Positions 9,024 through 16,741 of a stretch of DNA of 64,000 bases are shown in pieces (position 1 is the first letter of the stretch; each line of letters begins with the position of its first letter). A model generated the notes under the pieces. It made no database searches. It was given only the letters and a program-made list of their open reading frames with translations, and had not been told where the DNA came from. The DNA comes from CAVRUZ01 sp963724495 (GTDB lineage: Bacteria; Actinomycetota; Actinomycetes; Propionibacteriales; DAIQRJ01). The DNA lies in NCBI GenBank assembly GCA_963724495.1, contig CAVRUZ010000002.1:1116001-1180000 (forward strand), given 5' to 3'. A program made the translations under genes and the position numbers.

Positions 9024-9098
9024 AAACATGCAGTACCACCGCCCGAATGGGTGCGTACCCGGACATTGCGGGCGCATTCGCGGCCTGTTTGCATGTTT
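9024..9098. repeat. Palindromic-ended short element, copy A
   Basis: It begins CGAAACATGCA (from 9022) and ends TGCATGTTTCG (to 9100), a perfect 11-bp inverted repeat. The core CATGCA-to-TGCATG span is 69 bp, as in the other copies. It occupies part of the gene-free stretch 8999-9346, in which I see no coding sequence and no other signal apart from copy B. Confidence 0.85.
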
Positions 9099-9185
9099 CG
9101 CGACGCGTACGTCGAGTTCGCTTGCGGCGCGGTCCAGTGCGCATCGCAGCCGAAAACTCGGTGTCCCGCTGGACGCCGTCACGCC

Positions 9186-9259
9186 AAACATGCAGCCGGC
9201 TCTGACATATCGGAAACAACGCCACATCGCGGTCGCGGCCACGGGTCGTGCGCATGTTT
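9186..9259. repeat. Palindromic-ended short element, copy B
   Basis: It begins AAACATGCAG and ends GCGCATGTTT, with a core span of 68 bp. Its right half, containing GCCACATCGCGGTCGC, is shared with copy C. It lies 88 bp upstream of the YdeI-like start, in the same gene-free stretch as copy A. Confidence 0.85.
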
Positions 9260-9346
9260 CCGACGGCAAACTGGGAGTGTTCGAGGCAAGGAACGGCTTC
9301 CGGCGTCCGTCGAGGTGCTCGCGTCCACCGAGGAGGCCCGAGGAAC

Positions 9347-9943
9347 GTGGCTAGCGCGGACGTGCTCGAGTTTCCCGACGCCGCCGATTGGGAGTCCTGG
9401 CTCGCGGCTTGGCACGGGGAGCGGACCGAGGCCTGGCTGCGGATCGGCAAGCGGCACTCGGGAATGGCGTTGCTGTCGATCACGGACGCGCTCGACGTGG
9501 CCCTGTGCTACGGATGGATCGATGGTCAGCGCAAGTCCCTCGACGACGTCTCCTTCCTGCAGCGTTACTCTCCCCGCCGCCCGAAAAGCTCGTGGTCGAA
9601 GGTGAATGTCGAGAAGGTGGAGGCGCTGATTGCGGCCGACCGGATGCGACCTGCCGGGCTGGCCGAGGTGGCAGCCGCCAAGGCAGACGGGCGTTGGGAC
9701 GCGGCGTACGAACCCCAGCGCACCGCCGAGGTCCCCGCCGATCTCGCGGCCGCGCTCGCTGGCAACGCCGGCGCGAACGCGGCGTTCGAGCGCCTCGGCC
9801 GATCCGCGCGCTACCTGGTGATCCTGTCGCTTCTGAAGGCTCGCACCCCCGAGACGCGCGCGCGAACCCTGGAGAGTGCGGTGGCCCGGCTCGCCGACCA
9901 GGAGCCGGTCGACGACACCCGGGACTCCACCCCCGGTCCCTGA
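9347..9943 (+). CDS. YdeI/OmpD-associated family protein
   Basis: This 198-residue cytoplasmic protein has the family hallmarks: an N-terminal WESWLAAWHGERTEAWLRIGK block, LDVALCYGWIDGQRK, and YSPRRPKSSWSKVN, followed by an alpha-helical half ending near AFERLGRSARYLVI. YdeI-type proteins are annotated as bacteriocin-protection or OmpD-associated proteins, but the biochemical role is unknown. The GTG at 9347 follows AGGAGG at 9331-9336; no ATG in frame is better placed. The stop codon TGA at 9941-9943 merges with the left end of element C. Confidence 0.83.
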   Translation: MASADVLEFPDAADWESWLAAWHGERTEAWLRIGKRHSGMALLSITDALDVALCYGWIDGQRKSLDDVSFLQRYSPRRPKSSWSKVNVEKVEALIAADRMRPAGLAEVAAAKADGRWDAAYEPQRTAEVPADLAAALAGNAGANAAFERLGRSARYLVILSLLKARTPETRARTLESAVARLADQEPVDDTRDSTPGP

Positions 9944-10016
9944 ACATGCAGCCCACCCGGGCAGATCGGACCAGACCGCCACATCGCGGTCGCCGTCTCG
10001 GGTCGTTTGCATGTTT
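9943..10016. repeat. Palindromic-ended short element, copy C
   Basis: It begins at the last base of the YdeI-like stop codon with AACATGCAG and ends TTGCATGTTT; the core span is 69 bp. The inner segment GCCACATCGCGGTCGC matches copy B. It fills much of the gap before the AbiEi-like gene at 10134. Confidence 0.85.
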
Positions 10017-10133
10017 CCGGTTCCTGTTTGCTGGCGGCAGGCGACCGTCCACAGCCCCGCGCCGCGGTGCCCCGTGTGCACAGGGTCAGCAATCTGCGGC
10101 CGCGGTGGACCGGCGGGCGGCGAGGCTGCCGGG

Positions 10134-10961
10134 ATGCGAACGGGTGTCGTGCACCTGGACACGCTCCGCGCGGCCGGGATGTCGCGCCGGGAGCTGAACC
10201 GGCTGGTCCGTAACGGCAACCTCGTGCGGGTCCGGACCGGGTGGTACGCGGGTCCGGCGGCGGATGCGGAGGTGCTGCGAGCGGTCTCGCTCGGCGGGCG
10301 GGTCACGTGCGTCAACGCGTTGCGTCTGCACGGCGTGTGGGTGCTGCCGGACGCGCGGCTGCACGTGGCGTTCGCCCGCAGCCAGAGCCGGCTGCCGACG
10401 GCGCCGACCGACGTCCGGCGGCACTTCGGTCCTGACCAACGCCAGTCGACCGCCGACCCGGTGGTCCCGGTCGCCGAGGCCTTGCGGCACTACGAGCGCT
10501 GCACCGACGAGGAGGGCCTGGTGATGGCGCTGGACTCGGCCCTGCAACAGCGGCTGCTGCTGTTCTCCGACCTACGAGACGTCTTCGGCGAACGCCGCGA
10601 GCACATCGGCGACCTGGTGGATCCGCGGGCGGAGTCGGGAACCGAGACCCGGCTGCGCCTCTGGCTACAGCGTCGCGGGCATGACGTGCAGGTGCAGCAC
10701 CACGTGAGCGGCGTCGGCCGAACCGACCTCCTCGTCAACGGCTGGCTCGTCGTCGAACTCGACTCCCGCGCATGGCACACCGGCGCCGAGGCATACGAAC
10801 GCGACCGGGCCCGCGACCTGGCGGCCCTCGGTCTGGCGTACCCGACGCTGCGGCTCAGCTACCGGCAGGTCTTCGACGACTGGCCGGAGACGCAGCGCCA
10901 GCTCGCCGACGTGCTGCTCGGCGGGCGCCGCTCCAGGCTGATCCGGCTGCCGGGAACGTGA
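10134..10961 (+). CDS. AbiEi-like winged-helix protein with C-terminal DUF559/Vsr-type nuclease-like domain
   Basis: Residues 1-60 form a helix-turn-helix-like region (MSRRELNRLVRNGNLVRVRT) like the N-terminus of AbiEi-type antitoxins and related regulators. Residues 170-270 contain GRTDLLVNGWLVVELDSRAW and LRLSYRQVFDDW, the D...ExD pattern of DUF559/Vsr-like PD-(D/E)XK folds. Such two-domain proteins are common as orphans in actinobacteria; no AbiEii toxin partner lies alongside. The ATG at 10134 follows a weak GAGG; the longer upstream reading would run through element C. The last nine codons are copied in the tandem duplication that follows. Confidence 0.72.
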   Translation: MRTGVVHLDTLRAAGMSRRELNRLVRNGNLVRVRTGWYAGPAADAEVLRAVSLGGRVTCVNALRLHGVWVLPDARLHVAFARSQSRLPTAPTDVRRHFGPDQRQSTADPVVPVAEALRHYERCTDEEGLVMALDSALQQRLLLFSDLRDVFGERREHIGDLVDPRAESGTETRLRLWLQRRGHDVQVQHHVSGVGRTDLLVNGWLVVELDSRAWHTGAEAYERDRARDLAALGLAYPTLRLSYRQVFDDWPETQRQLADVLLGGRRSRLIRLPGT

Positions 10962-10968
10962 CCGCGCC

Positions 10969-11043
10969 AAACATGCAACCGCGCCGACCCGCCACCGCAC
11001 ATAGGCCGACATGTCCGCATCTGCCTGGTCTCCGTGCATGTCT
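10969..11043. repeat. Palindromic-ended short element, copy D
   Basis: Left arm GCGCCAAACATGCA (10964-10977) and right arm TGCATGTCTGGCGC (11035-11048) are inverted repeats with one mismatch over 14 bp. The core span is 69 bp. It starts eight bases after the AbiEi-like stop codon. Confidence 0.85.
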
Positions 11044-11099
11044 GGCGCGCACGGCGGCGGGCCAGGCTGATCCGGCTTCCGGGAACGTGAAGCCGCGGC

Positions 11100-11173
11100 A
11101 AACATGCAGCCGCGCCGCCCGGCCGCCGCACATAGGCCGACATGTCCGGATCCGCCTGTCCCCGTGCATGTCT
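11100..11173. repeat. Palindromic-ended short element, copy E
   Basis: This is the second unit of the tandem duplication, beginning AAACATGCAG and ending TGCATGTCT, with a core span of 68 bp. It ends 14 bp before the stop codon of the convergent GH2 gene. Confidence 0.85.
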
Positions 11174-11186
11174 GGCGACGCCGCGC

Positions 11187-13703
11187 CTAGGCGTGCCCGG
11201 CGATCAGGTCGTTGGCGGTGCACAGCACCGGCCAGCGCGTGAGTGCCGAGAGGTCGGCGTCATCGCCGACTCCACTGACCCGAACCGTCGCCGACTCCCC
11301 CGGCAGCAGCGTCAGCAGCGCACGGTCGGCAACTGCTGCGCCGTCGACTCGGTCCACCTGCAGGGTCAGGTCGCGCGCGAGCGAACGCGCCGTCACGACC
11401 ACCTCGACTTCGCCGCCGGCAGCCCGGGTGGCGGTGGCCTCGACGTCTGTCCGCGGGTAGGCGAGTTCGGTGTCGACGCCGAAGAACCAGTGCGCCGTCA
11501 GGTCGCCATCAGGTGTCGCGATCGTCGCCACCAGCAGCTCGGCACTTCCATCGGCGGGCTCCGCCAGCAACGCCGGCAGCTCCGTCTCGACCGCTCCCCG
11601 TCCCACCAGGCTCACCGGCAGGTCGACCTGCGCCAGCACCGTGCCGTCGAACCGCAGGCGTCGGACCTGCACGTCGGCGCTCACGGTGCCCGGGTCCTCG
11701 CTCACCAGCACGACCGAGAGGCCCTCGTCGCGGGGCTGAATGGTCAACAGCTGCGGCGCATACGCCGCCTGCATCGCGTAGTAGAGCGGCTTGGGCCGCC
11801 CGGCTCCGTCGATCGCGGCCCAGGAGCAGACCGGCCAGCAGTCGTTGATCTGCCAGACCACCGACCCCATGCACCGGCCGCGGTGCGAGCGCTGGTGGGT
11901 GATGCCCACCGTGATCGCCCTTGCCTGGTTCAGCTGCGTCGCCCACAGCCACTCGTCACCGCCACCGAACCGCGGGAAGTGCCCCGACAGACCGGTCGCG
12001 AGCTTCGCGTCGCCGTTGGCCGCCTTCTGGTGCGTGTGCATCATCGGGCCGAGTGAGGCGAGGTAAGGATCGTCGACCGCTTCGCGCAAGGTCGTGTAGG
12101 TGGCTGGAGCCTGCCAGCCGTACTCGGCCGCGAACCGCGGGATGTAGTCGCGGTACACCGAGTAGTCGGCGGAGTTCCAGACGTCCCAGATGTGCATGCA
12201 GCCGTGGTCCGGGTCGTTGGGGTGCAGATCGTGGTTGCCCGACCACGGGCTGCCGGGCCAGTACGGGCGGGTTCCGTCGACTTCCGCCACGATTCCCGGC
12301 AGCAGGTCGAAGTAGAAACCGGCACCCCAGCTCTGGTCGCCGAGGGCCGCCTTCCAGCCCCAGTCCTCGTGACCCCAGATGTTCTCGTTGTTGCCGTTCC
12401 AGAGGACGAGCGACGGATGCGGAGTGAGCCGCTGCACATTGTCGCGCGCTTCGGCCTCCACCTCGACCGCGAGCGCCTCCTCGTTGTAGGCCGCACAGGC
12501 GAACAGGAAGTCCTGCCAGACAAGGATGCCGAGTTCGTCACACAGGTCGTAGAAGTCGTCCGTCTCGTACAGCCCGCCACCCCAGATCCGCAAGAGGTCG
12601 ATGTTGGCGGTCACCGCCTGCTCGAGGCGGGCGCGGTAGCGCTCTGGCCCGACGCGGGACACGAAGCAGTCGTCAGGGATCCAGTTCGCTCCCCGCGCGA
12701 AGATCGGAATCCCGTTCACCAGAAGGGTGAATGCGCTCCCGTATTCGTCTGCTGACGTGTCGAGTTCCACTGATCGGAAGCCGACATTGCGTTCCCAGCG
12801 GTCCACCTCGGCGGTTCCGTCCGACAGCGAGATCGTCAACGGGTACAGAGCCTGTGCGCCGTGGCCGTGCGGCCACCACAGGTCCACGTCGGGAACCGCC
12901 AGGTCGAGCAGAGTCGAGTCGGTTCCCTCCGTAAGCACGGTGGACACCTGCGCGCCGGCCACCTCGGCCGTCACGATCAGCTCTCCCGTCACCGCAGGCG
13001 ATCTGGTCACCTCGACCTGCACCTGCACGACTCCGCGCGCCTTCGCCGAGCCGGTCGGCGGCAACGGGACGCGAACGCGCGGTGTCACCACAGCCAGTCG
13101 CGCCGGCCACGTCTCGATCGCGATCGCCTTCCAGATACCGGAGGTCAGCAGGATCGGACCCCAGTCCCAGCCGAAGTTGCAGGCCATCTTGCGCAACGCG
13201 TTGAACGGGCCCGGACTGGCGAGGTTGGGTCCCGGTCGGCTGCCCGTCGCCACCTCGGCGGCATAGGCGGCGTGTTCGGGTGCTGAGAACGTGATGGCGA
13301 GGTCGTTGTCACCGGTGCGGAGCCGGCCGGTCAGATCGAAGCGGTACCGGCGGTGCATGTTGGCCGTCGAGGCCAGGACGTCGCCGTTGAGGGTGATGGT
13401 CGCGATGGTGTCCAGTCCGTCGCACACCAACTCCACGCAGTCCGTTCCCGGGTCACCGTCCCAGTGGACCGAGCGCCGATAGGACCAGTCGGTGCGCCCG
13501 ATCCAGTGCAGGTCGAGCTCGTTGCGGTTGCGATAGGGGTCGTCGATCAGCCCGGCGGCCAGCAGATCGGTGTGCACGCACCCGGGCACCGAGGCGGGAA
13601 TGCCACCCGACGCCGCGGCCTCGACCACCCGATGCGGTACACCGCCCAGGTCGCCCACCGGCAGCACCACCCAGCCCTCGTCCAGCTCCGTGCGTGCCAC
13701 CAT
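11187..13703 (-). CDS. Glycoside hydrolase family 2 beta-mannosidase
   Basis: The 838-residue protein has the GH2 plan: a jelly-roll sugar-binding domain, an immunoglobulin-like domain, and a TIM barrel starting near residue 330 (ARGANWIPDDCFVSR). The acid/base glutamate is visible in WNGNNENIWG (E440) and the nucleophile in RFAAEYGW (E527). GFNW-type aromatic segments and LRIWGGGLYE fit beta-mannosidases better than beta-galactosidases or glucuronidases. No signal peptide is seen, so it probably acts on imported mannosides. The ATG at 13701-13703 has AGGGAGC upstream; the frame stays open beyond it, but that part is antisense to the serine hydrolase. It is divergent from 13752, with 48 bp between. 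Confidence 0.92.
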   Translation of the reverse strand: MVARTELDEGWVVLPVGDLGGVPHRVVEAAASGGIPASVPGCVHTDLLAAGLIDDPYRNRNELDLHWIGRTDWSYRRSVHWDGDPGTDCVELVCDGLDTIATITLNGDVLASTANMHRRYRFDLTGRLRTGDNDLAITFSAPEHAAYAAEVATGSRPGPNLASPGPFNALRKMACNFGWDWGPILLTSGIWKAIAIETWPARLAVVTPRVRVPLPPTGSAKARGVVQVQVEVTRSPAVTGELIVTAEVAGAQVSTVLTEGTDSTLLDLAVPDVDLWWPHGHGAQALYPLTISLSDGTAEVDRWERNVGFRSVELDTSADEYGSAFTLLVNGIPIFARGANWIPDDCFVSRVGPERYRARLEQAVTANIDLLRIWGGGLYETDDFYDLCDELGILVWQDFLFACAAYNEEALAVEVEAEARDNVQRLTPHPSLVLWNGNNENIWGHEDWGWKAALGDQSWGAGFYFDLLPGIVAEVDGTRPYWPGSPWSGNHDLHPNDPDHGCMHIWDVWNSADYSVYRDYIPRFAAEYGWQAPATYTTLREAVDDPYLASLGPMMHTHQKAANGDAKLATGLSGHFPRFGGGDEWLWATQLNQARAITVGITHQRSHRGRCMGSVVWQINDCWPVCSWAAIDGAGRPKPLYYAMQAAYAPQLLTIQPRDEGLSVVLVSEDPGTVSADVQVRRLRFDGTVLAQVDLPVSLVGRGAVETELPALLAEPADGSAELLVATIATPDGDLTAHWFFGVDTELAYPRTDVEATATRAAGGEVEVVVTARSLARDLTLQVDRVDGAAVADRALLTLLPGESATVRVSGVGDDADLSALTRWPVLCTANDLIAGHA

Positions 13704-13751
13704 GGCTGCTCCCTGAAGGTCGGTATCCGTCGTCGCTGGCACACTGGCTGG

Positions 13752-14648
13752 ATGTCCGACCAGCGGCAGCGCCGAGCCGATCGTGCCGCAGGCCCACGAG
13801 ACGCGAGTCGCCTGGGGGCAAGGCTGCCGGTCGTGGCCAGCGAGCTCGCGCACCGACCGACGGGGATCGTGTCGATCTACTGCGCAGCCGAGAGCCATCC
13901 GGCGACGCCGTTCGTGAACACGCGGCCGACCGCGCAGCACTACGCCGCCAGCACGATGAAGGTCGCCGTCCTCCTGGCGGCCTACCGGGCATTCGACGAC
14001 GGCAGCTGGTCGGCCGACGCACCGGTCCTCGTCCACGACACCTTTGCTTCCGCTGCCGGCGGCACGTTCTCGTCCACCAGGGACTACGACAGCGACACCG
14101 CGGTCTGGGACCGACTGGACAGCGAGGTTCCTGCCGCCTGGCTGCTGGGGCGGATGATCGTCCGATCGTCCAATCTGGCAACGAATCTCGTGATCGAGCG
14201 CCTGGGATTCGACGCGGTGAACCACAGTTGGCAGATCGCCGGCAGCACGGGTTGCGCAGTGCAGCGACTCATCCAGGACAACCGTGCAGGCTGGATCACC
14301 AACCAGGTCACAGCCCCTGGTCTCAGCATGCTGATGAAGGCGGTCACCTCGGGCTCCGCGGCGACGGCCTCGTCCACGGTCGAGATGATCGGCGTCCTCC
14401 TGGCCAACGAGATCACGGGCGACGTGGTGGCGGGACTGCCCACCGGCACCTGGGTCGCGCACAAGAACGGGTGGGTCGAGGGCATCCAGCACACGACGGC
14501 GCTCATCCGGCCGAGCGACGCCCCCGGCTACTTCCTCACTGTCTGCTCGAGCACCGGCCTCCCGAAAGAGGAAGGTCAGCAACTCGTCGCCCAGGTGGCC
14601 AAGGCGAGTTGGGACGACCGCCACCTCATCGCCGCGGCGGCCGCATGA
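13752..14648 (+). CDS. Beta-lactamase-like serine hydrolase (class A fold)
   Basis: The motifs of the penicillin-recognising fold are present: STMK at residues 67-70, SSN at 139-141 and HKNG at 237-240 in the KTG position, within a 298-residue protein. Many such actinobacterial proteins are not resistance enzymes. No signal peptide is apparent, which is unusual for a beta-lactamase and fits a cytoplasmic peptide or ester hydrolase. The gene overlaps the next one by ATGA and leads an operon with L-Ala-D/L-Glu epimerase and an NlpC/P60 peptidase, suggesting a role in murein peptide recycling, perhaps as an LD- or DD-peptidase. That role is inferred from context. Confidence 0.83.
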   Translation: MSDQRQRRADRAAGPRDASRLGARLPVVASELAHRPTGIVSIYCAAESHPATPFVNTRPTAQHYAASTMKVAVLLAAYRAFDDGSWSADAPVLVHDTFASAAGGTFSSTRDYDSDTAVWDRLDSEVPAAWLLGRMIVRSSNLATNLVIERLGFDAVNHSWQIAGSTGCAVQRLIQDNRAGWITNQVTAPGLSMLMKAVTSGSAATASSTVEMIGVLLANEITGDVVAGLPTGTWVAHKNGWVEGIQHTTALIRPSDAPGYFLTVCSSTGLPKEEGQQLVAQVAKASWDDRHLIAAAAA

Positions 14649-15787
14649 GCTCCGAAGCCACGATCCAGGACGTCCGCACCTACCCGGTCCGGGTCGCCCT
14701 GCGCTTCCCGTTCGTCACCAGCCTTCGGACGGCCACCCACGCCGAGTCGTTGCTGGTCTCGGTCGAGGACAGCGAGGGGAATCGCGGCTGGGGCGAGTCA
14801 CCCCAGGTGTATCGGGTGACCGGAGAGTCGGTCGCGAGCGCACAGGCCTGCGTGTCCGGTCCGCTGATCGACGCGATTCGGCACCTGCCCGCCGACGATC
14901 TGGCCGGCACCACGGCTGCGGTCGCCGCCGCGGTCCACGCCAACACCTCCGCCAAGGCCGCCGTGGACGTCGCGCTGCACGATCTCGTGGCCACCCGGCT
15001 GGGAGTTCCGTTGGCGCGCTTGCTGGGAGCGCCGGCCTCCCGGCTGTCGGTCCAGACCGACATGACCCTGTCGTCCGGGGAGCCTGATGACCTCGCGGCG
15101 ACGGCGATCGACCGGGTGGCCGACGGTTTCCGGACGCTCAAGCTCAAGGTGGGCGCCGACGCCGCCGGTGACGTGGCCCGCGTTCGCGCGGTCGCGGACG
15201 TCGTGGGAACCGGCATCGTGATCCGGCTGGACGCCAACCAGGGTTGGACGCCCAAGCAGGCGGTCACCGTGATGACCGCCCTGGAAGGTGCCGACGTGCC
15301 GATCGAACTCGTCGAACAGCCTGTGCCTGCTCACGATCTGCCCGGACTGGCCTTCGTCACCGCTCGCATCGCCACACCGGTCCTGGCCGACGAGAGCGTC
15401 TATGGCCTGCTCGACCTGGTCCGTCTGCTCGACCTGCGCGCCGCCGACATGGTGAACATCAAGCTGGCCAAGAGCGGTGGCATCGGCCCGGCTGTGGCGA
15501 TGATCCGGCTCGCGCACGCGGCCGGGATCGCGACGATGGTGGGCTCGATGATGGAGACGCACGTGGGGGTCGGGGCGGCGGCCAGCCTGGTGGCTGGTGC
15601 GTGTGCCCCCGCGACGCTGTCCTTCTGGGCTACGCCCGACCTCGATGCGGCGTGGTGGCTCACCCGGTCGCCGGTTGCCGGCGGCCCGACCTACGCAGGA
15701 GATCGCATCGTGCTCCCGAACGTTCCGGGGCAGGGGATCACCGGCCTGGCCACCGAGCAGCCTCCGACGAGCGGGGAATCGGGATGA
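14645..15787 (+). CDS. Mandelate racemase/enolase superfamily dipeptide epimerase (YkfB-like, L-Ala-D/L-Glu epimerase)
   Basis: This 380-residue enolase-superfamily enzyme carries the KxK motif TLKLKVG (K166/K168), metal ligands D196 (RLDANQG), E224 (ELVEQP) and D249 (LADESV), and the second catalytic lysine K273 in NIKLAKSGG. This set matches dipeptide epimerases, which convert L-Ala-D-Glu from murein to L-Ala-L-Glu. The ATG start overlaps the upstream stop by four bases. The following NlpC/P60 gene is the YkfC-type partner that releases such dipeptides, so the two together form a murein-peptide catabolic unit as in the Bacillus ykf operon. Other dipeptide specificities are possible. Confidence 0.87.
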   Translation: MSSEATIQDVRTYPVRVALRFPFVTSLRTATHAESLLVSVEDSEGNRGWGESPQVYRVTGESVASAQACVSGPLIDAIRHLPADDLAGTTAAVAAAVHANTSAKAAVDVALHDLVATRLGVPLARLLGAPASRLSVQTDMTLSSGEPDDLAATAIDRVADGFRTLKLKVGADAAGDVARVRAVADVVGTGIVIRLDANQGWTPKQAVTVMTALEGADVPIELVEQPVPAHDLPGLAFVTARIATPVLADESVYGLLDLVRLLDLRAADMVNIKLAKSGGIGPAVAMIRLAHAAGIATMVGSMMETHVGVGAAASLVAGACAPATLSFWATPDLDAAWWLTRSPVAGGPTYAGDRIVLPNVPGQGITGLATEQPPTSGESG

Positions 15788-15883
15788 CGGTTCACCCGCC
15801 GGACGACCACCCGCGGCCCGGACTCGGCACCGCCGCGACCCCTCACGCGCCCGGAGCCAGGTGGAGCCCAGCGCGAAGTCACG

Positions 15884-16720
15884 GTGACCTGTACCAACCT
15901 GTGGTGCTCGCCCGACTCGGTGATCGACGGCCTCGACGACCCGATCGTCGCCGGCGACCCGGCCGGCTGGGCCGACGCGCTCACCACCGACCTGCGCCGT
16001 GAACTCGACGGCCGCGTCGACACCCAGCTGCTGCTGGGCGAGCCCGTCCATGTGCTGGAGGAGCAGGCCGGCTGGGCCCGGGTGGTCGCCCCCTGGCAGC
16101 CGTCGCGGAAGGACCGTGCCGGGTATCCCGGCTGGGTGCGCTCGGACCACCTCGCGGAGCCGGCAGCGGCCACCGACGGCCCGCTGATCGTCGTGACGTC
16201 GGTTCTCGCCGAGGTCGCCGTCGACGGTGCGCCTCGGATGATGGCCACGCTGGGCACGGTGCTGGCTCAGATCCGGCGGCGAGACGGAGAGGTCGTTGTC
16301 GCACTCCCCGGCGGCCGTGCGGGCACTCTCCACCCGAACGACGTACAGCTGTTGCCGGTGGATTCGAGCGGTGCCGCCGTCCTCGCGGTCGCGTCGACGA
16401 TGGCGGGGCTCGGCTACCTCTGGGGCGGACTCAGCGCCTTCGGACTCGACTGCTCCGGTCTCGTGCACCTGAGCGCGCGTCGCTGCGGCCTGCTGCTCCC
16501 GCGAGACGCCGACGACCAGCAGGCCTCCGTCGCCCCGGCGGACGACCCGCGACCGGGAGACCTCGTCTTCTTCGGCAAGGCGGAGCGGGCGACCCACGTG
16601 GGCTTCGTGTCAGGTGCCGGTCGGATGCTGCATGCGCCCATGACCGGTGGCGTGGTCACCGAGGAGGAGATGTCGGTCGAGCGCCGGGCGGCGTTGCTGG
16701 GGACCGGCCGGCTCGCCTGA
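15884..16720 (+). CDS. NlpC/P60 family peptidase (YkfC-like gamma-D-Glu-L-diamino acid endopeptidase)
   Basis: Residues 1-155 hold two SH3-like segments (DTQLLLGEPVHVLEEQ; GWARVV) and the last 100 residues hold the NlpC/P60 domain: C190 in FGLDCSGLVH, H238 in RATHVGFV and H250 in GRMLHAP form the catalytic triad, with RDADDQ and PGDLVFF between. The architecture matches YkfC-type endopeptidases that cut between D-Glu and the diamino acid. There is no signal peptide, so it should act in the cytoplasm on imported peptides. The GTG at 15884 is the only start in frame after the upstream stop; an ATG at 15784 is in another frame. It follows the epimerase gene by 96 bp. Confidence 0.86.
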   Translation: MTCTNLWCSPDSVIDGLDDPIVAGDPAGWADALTTDLRRELDGRVDTQLLLGEPVHVLEEQAGWARVVAPWQPSRKDRAGYPGWVRSDHLAEPAAATDGPLIVVTSVLAEVAVDGAPRMMATLGTVLAQIRRRDGEVVVALPGGRAGTLHPNDVQLLPVDSSGAAVLAVASTMAGLGYLWGGLSAFGLDCSGLVHLSARRCGLLLPRDADDQQASVAPADDPRPGDLVFFGKAERATHVGFVSGAGRMLHAPMTGGVVTEEEMSVERRAALLGTGRLA

Positions 16721-16741
16721 CCTTCTCGGGTCGCCCGACGA

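Larger units (their letters stand above)
10933..11178. repeat. Tandem duplication, period 129 bp, spanning gene 3' end plus short element
   Basis: The segment from 10933 (CCAGGCTGATCCGGCT) recurs at 11062, including GGGAACGTGA with the stop codon of the AbiEi-like gene, the left element arm, an interior of ACATAGGCCGACATGTCCG and the right arm TGCATGTCTGGCG. The two copies differ by scattered substitutions and small length changes, so the duplication is not recent. Confidence 0.9.

Noticed and set aside
9024..11173. Repeated elements considered as a CRISPR array or as tRNA genes
   Set aside because: Spacing between copies is irregular and there are no cas genes; lengths near 75 nt resemble tRNA, but no T-loop, anticodon stem or CCA-proximal pattern is present.
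13704..14624. N-terminal extension of the GH2 protein across the serine hydrolase gene
   Set aside because: The extension is antisense to a protein with clear STMK, SSN and HKNG motifs; the start with a ribosome site at 13703 gives a normal GH2 N-terminus.
13752..14648. Classical secreted beta-lactamase resistance gene
   Set aside because: No signal peptide, no class A E-x-x-L-N signature recognised, and the gene is coupled to murein-peptide enzymes.
15784..15883. ATG at 15784 as start of the NlpC/P60 gene
   Set aside because: It is in a different frame from the peptidase domain and no indel is needed, because the GTG at 15884 already gives a normal N-terminus.
16721..16741. Terminator hairpin between the convergent NlpC/P60 and terC genes
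   Set aside because: Only a 5-bp stem can be drawn in or around the gap and there is no U-tract.
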